64,000 nucleotides of DNA from Ambrosia x helenae (Eukaryota; Streptophyta; Magnoliopsida; Asterales; Asteraceae), in assembly GCA_030844895.1 (NCBI GenBank), contig CM061231.1, positions 34,295,149-34,359,148 of the forward strand, in the 5' to 3' direction. The notes under the pieces were generated by a model, which made no database searches, was not told where the DNA came from, and saw nothing but the letters and a program-made list of their open reading frames with translations. The translations under genes were made by a program, and so were the position numbers. Positions 60,933 to 64,000 of the stretch are shown piece after piece; the stretch's first letter is position 1, and the number at the start of each line of letters is the position of its first letter.

Positions 60933-61012
60933 TGTCTGGATCGGGAATCGAACCCGCGTCCAGACCGATTCAGCTCTTAACACACATCACCCGAGCCACT
61001 GGTCCATGACGC
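60933..61012 (-). promoter_or_regulatory. Minus-strand tRNA-like B-box module in LTR
   Basis: On the minus strand GGGTTCGATTCCC (about 60955-60943) is a perfect B box with flanking TCTGGA..TCCAGA pairing and a T-run downstream (about 60930-60922). It is absent from the corresponding part of the solo LTR, so it may be a separate tRNA-derived insertion. Confidence 0.45.
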
Positions 61013-61630
61013 TCTATGTGTTAGAATTAGGAAACAATAACTATTTATCACGATTTAAACGCTGGTTTGCCTCCTTCCTTCTCTGCAACAGAACCGAACC
61101 AAACCTAAATGGTTTGAAAATTTTGTACGCGTCCTGTGATGGATTTGGAAACAACTTCTGATTTATTTTGGTCAACATCATCACGTAATTAGCTACTATT
61201 GCCATAATATTCCTCAATCCTCTCGTAATTAGCTCTTTTAACGCGTCAAACTTTAAAGACGAGGTCAAACCTTCCAATCCATCGATCCAGACCACTACCC
61301 TATAAATTGAACATCTCTGAACCTTCACAACTCGCCACTCAATCTCTCTCAACCTCCAATTTCTCTTAACAATCAACTGCTCTTGAAATTTGGTTCGAGT
61401 TTGACTTTGAGTGTTGACTGATCGATCCAACATCAAACGTGTTTGTAAGTTTGATTTTTGATGTGAGTTTCATTAATCGGAACATACACAACATTAACCC
61501 CATGATTAATTGGGTTAATGTTGTGTGAATTGTTCAATTGCATAATCTAGGGCTTGTTCTTATTAAATTGGGGAAGAACACGATTTTTTTATACGATATA
61601 TATATTAAACGAACTGAACCAAACACAACC

Positions 61631-61710
61631 ACTGGTCTGGACCAAGTGGTTGTGTCTGGTGCCTTGTAACCCGGACCACACAGGTTCGATTCCCACCATA
61701 TGCATTTTTT
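61631..61710 (+). promoter_or_regulatory. tRNA-like module with Pol III B box in LTR
   Basis: Counterpart of 20481-20562: palindrome GGTCTGGACC, AAGTGGTTGTG, B box GGTTCGATTCC (61683-61693) and T-run (61704-61710). The B box and T-run are kept while the sequence between has diverged from the solo LTR. Confidence 0.5.
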
Positions 61711-63211
61711 GTTGGCTTTTCAATTTGAAGGTTTAAATTACATAATTATTTACTTTAATTATTTAAAATACTTATAAGCCTTCAAAAATTCCCAAAATTT
61801 TACATAATGATGTTCATACCCTAAATATCATTATTCAGATTTTTATTTCTGAAAATATATTTATTTAAAATATATAATAAATAATTCAAGTTTATTCTAT
61901 TTTATTTATAAAATTCTATAAAAATATCAAAACGATTATATAAATTTCCACAAAATTTATTCTGAGTTTTTATAACATTAAGCTTTTCAGAAATGATTTT
62001 TATTTCTAAAAAATCATTTATTTAATATTTTTAATTAATTTTTGTTAGTTTTAATCATAATTAAATCATAATAAATCCAATTTTTAATATTTTTGCACCA
62101 AAATTTTATATAAATTATTTCTGATTATTTGGAACAGAAATATAATTTTTAAACTAATAATTCTTTAATTTTAATATTTTTAAATATTAAAGTTAAATTT
62201 TGACAATTTGTAATAAATAGATTTAATATTCTATTTTAAATAAAATAATTTTGTAAAAATTATTATTTATACTTTAAACACATTATTGTGACCATCTTAA
62301 ATCTAAATTTTATAAAAAGATTTTGGTCTATTTATTTACTAAATTTCTCTCAATAATCAAACATTTTTAATATTAATCAAACGAGCATTTATCCCCAATC
62401 CGAAGCCCTAAAACATATACATTTGTAGACTAGATAGACTTAGACATATTAATTACCTTATTATAGGGTGATATTTGGCATTGTTTGGACAACACACTAT
62501 TCAATTTTTCAAGAAGTATAACATTTTGCTAAGGTGAGTTTTACATAGCCCCTTTTCTATTTATCACCATTTTTGGGGTGAAACATGTTACAACATCATT
62601 TATGCAATTCAATCATCAATGTGTCTATGTGTTTTTCTATGTTGCATTATGTCTTGAACATGACTAGGGTAAGCACAATTCTAGCATAATCATTAACTCC
62701 GTACAAGCCGACGGTATACATTGATAGATCTATTGGACTGATAATCCCACCCGGATACGTGCCTCCTACAAAGGTAGCGTGGGTGCTTGTTACTGCAATA
62801 TAAACGAGTGAACCATGAGCGTATGGGATGTACCACAATACAACAGTCACAAGGGTTGATTATGTACTCGATTTACTTCTAGTATGTTTTCACATATGGA
62901 CTAGATTGTCATGACACATGAATTGCACAACAATTTTATTCGATTATCAAAACCTATGTAATTCTCACCAACTTTTGTTGACCCAAAATATTTTCAACTT
63001 AACATGTTTCAGGTTCTACTTGCTTGAAGATTTGAATTGATGCTTGAAGATGTTTGCATAGTTTTATTCAATTTGATGTACAAATTCTTAGAACAATTGT
63101 ATGTAACTTATTTAAATTATTTAATGAAATTTATTATTCACCATGAGCTACTGAACAATCATCAATACGTGACATCCCGATGTTTCCGCCATCAGTTGGG
63201 GTGTTACAGAT

Positions 63212-63223
63212 TGGTATCAGAGC
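63212..63223 (+). other. Primer-binding site (initiator tRNA-Met)
   Basis: TGGTATCAGAGC three bases after the LTR end, the same site as in the gag-only element. Confidence 0.92.
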
Positions 63224-63735
63224 CATGGTTATAGAGAATTAGGTTATTAGAAAAATAATCTAGTCTATAACCATAGGATTCAACCTGTACTTGCTTTTTT
63301 TACTTGCTATTCTCTATCTCCCTCCTACTTCTTATCCCTACTTTCATCCTTACAAGAAGGTTGCTCTCCATCAATGGATCTACTCTTAGACCAATAGGAC
63401 AAAATCCTCAGGTTTAACCTGAACCCCCTTGAGATCTCGTCGAAGTTCTAGATTTTAATAACGAACACGTGCAATCTGGAAGGGTGAACGCCTGTATTCT
63501 GAGTCTTCTGTCTAGGCTGGCATTGCGCATATATCCCAATCAGACGATGGACCCGGATGCCTACCTGGGAATTCTCGGGATGAGTGTTCACTTATAGGCT
63601 AAAGCATGTCTTCATATGTTATTAGAATCCAGAATCTTTGATAAGTCAACGTTTTCATTTATTCGTTTTAATAAATGGATAAATGATTACATTCCCTATA
63701 TAATCTCATTCATTTCATTGTGTCCCTTACAGATC
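63224..63735 (+). other. Gypsy untranslated leader
   Basis: A 512-bp leader between PBS and gag, homologous to 17393-17922 read on the minus strand. Upstream ATG frames are not supported. Confidence 0.7.
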
Positions 63736-64000
63736 ATGCCTCCTCGTCGCAGCACTCGCCTTAACAATGGCAGCAATCATGAAGAAGGAAGTAGCAACCA
63801 TAACAACCACAACAACAACAACAACAACAACCACAACAACAACAATGGTTTCGATGCCCAACTAGCTGCGATCATTTCCTAACAAATGGCGCAACAAATG
63901 GCAACTCTGGTTCCTAACCTGGTGGCTCAAGTCATCCAAATGAATGGGAACGGTAATGGCAACGGAAACGGCAACGGAAACGGCAATGGGAACGGGAATG
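63736..64000 (+). pseudogene. Gypsy gag, 5' part, premature stop
   Basis: Starts MPPRRSTRLNNGSNHEEG, then a His/Asn-rich tract and GFDAQLAAIIS. A TAA at 63880-63882 replaces the CAA (Gln) present at the corresponding place in the other copy (ISQQMAQQ). The frame continues open after it (QMAQQMATLVPNL and an Asn-Gly repeat) to the window end. Capsid, zinc knuckles and pol would lie beyond. One stop is enough to block translation of this copy. Confidence 0.8.

Larger units (their letters stand above)
60565..63208 (+). mobile_element. 5' LTR of a Ty3/gypsy element running off the window
   Basis: 2644 bp, TGTAACATCGCG to GGTTGGGGTGTTACA-type end, followed directly by a primer-binding site and gag. 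It is homologous over its length to the solo LTR at 19472-22066; the 3' ~690 bp also matches the gag-only element's LTRs. The left 5-bp flank is GCACG; the right partner lies beyond the window. Confidence 0.88.

Overview
This is plant nuclear DNA: AT-rich, with spliced genes (GT-AG introns), a nuclear tRNA gene and densely nested transposable elements. Host genes have plant-type architecture: a RopGEF exon, a type-1 protein phosphatase and a MAM33-type mitochondrial protein. An Asteraceae host is my guess from the style of the copia extra-ORF and gypsy sequences; it is not proven from the window.

Layout. 1-669 holds the last visible exon of a RopGEF (PRONE) gene. 733-24790 and 27668-30302 are two direct copies (A and B) of one ~2.6 kb ancestral segment. 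A has been inflated to 24 kb by insertions that B lacks: a 6.4 kb Helitron-like element (1703-8150), a PIF-like MITE (8428-8761), a 13.9 kb TIR element with 8-bp target duplication (8967-22846) and a 1.1 kb TIR element (23094-24169). The 13.9 kb element itself contains a 4.3 kb gag-only gypsy derivative (14970-19266) and a 2.6 kb solo LTR (19472-22066), each with a perfect 5-bp target duplication. B carries a SINE that A lacks. Between A and B lies a cluster of MITEs and three TIR-bounded low-complexity elements.

From 30.5 kb comes a complete three-exon PP1 catalytic-subunit gene (+). A 13.8 kb unit starting inside its first intron (32575) is repeated head to tail (copy 1 32575-46375, copy 2 46376-60167) with almost no sequence difference. 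Each unit holds PP1 exons 2-3, a tRNA-Val(CAC), a complete MAM33 gene (-), a broken Ulp1-type protease gene (+) joined to the 3' end of a copia element (extra ORF, polypurine tract, LTR), and repeat-derived sequence. Only copy 1 of PP1 has exon 1; copy 2 is 5'-truncated. The window ends in a gypsy element (5' LTR 60565-63208, PBS, gag with a premature stop).

The strongest unusual signals are (i) the near-identical 13.8 kb tandem duplication with 6-bp microhomology breakpoints, (ii) the 13.9 kb TIR element, whose interior is a scramble of short host-gene-like fragments (BRCT-like and Arg/Glu-rich coil) and whose two ends and centre carry long palindromes built on one 11-bp core, and (iii) a modular gypsy LTR family in which 3' halves are shared but 5' halves differ, some with tRNA-like B-box modules. 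No CRISPR, operon or bacterial features are present.
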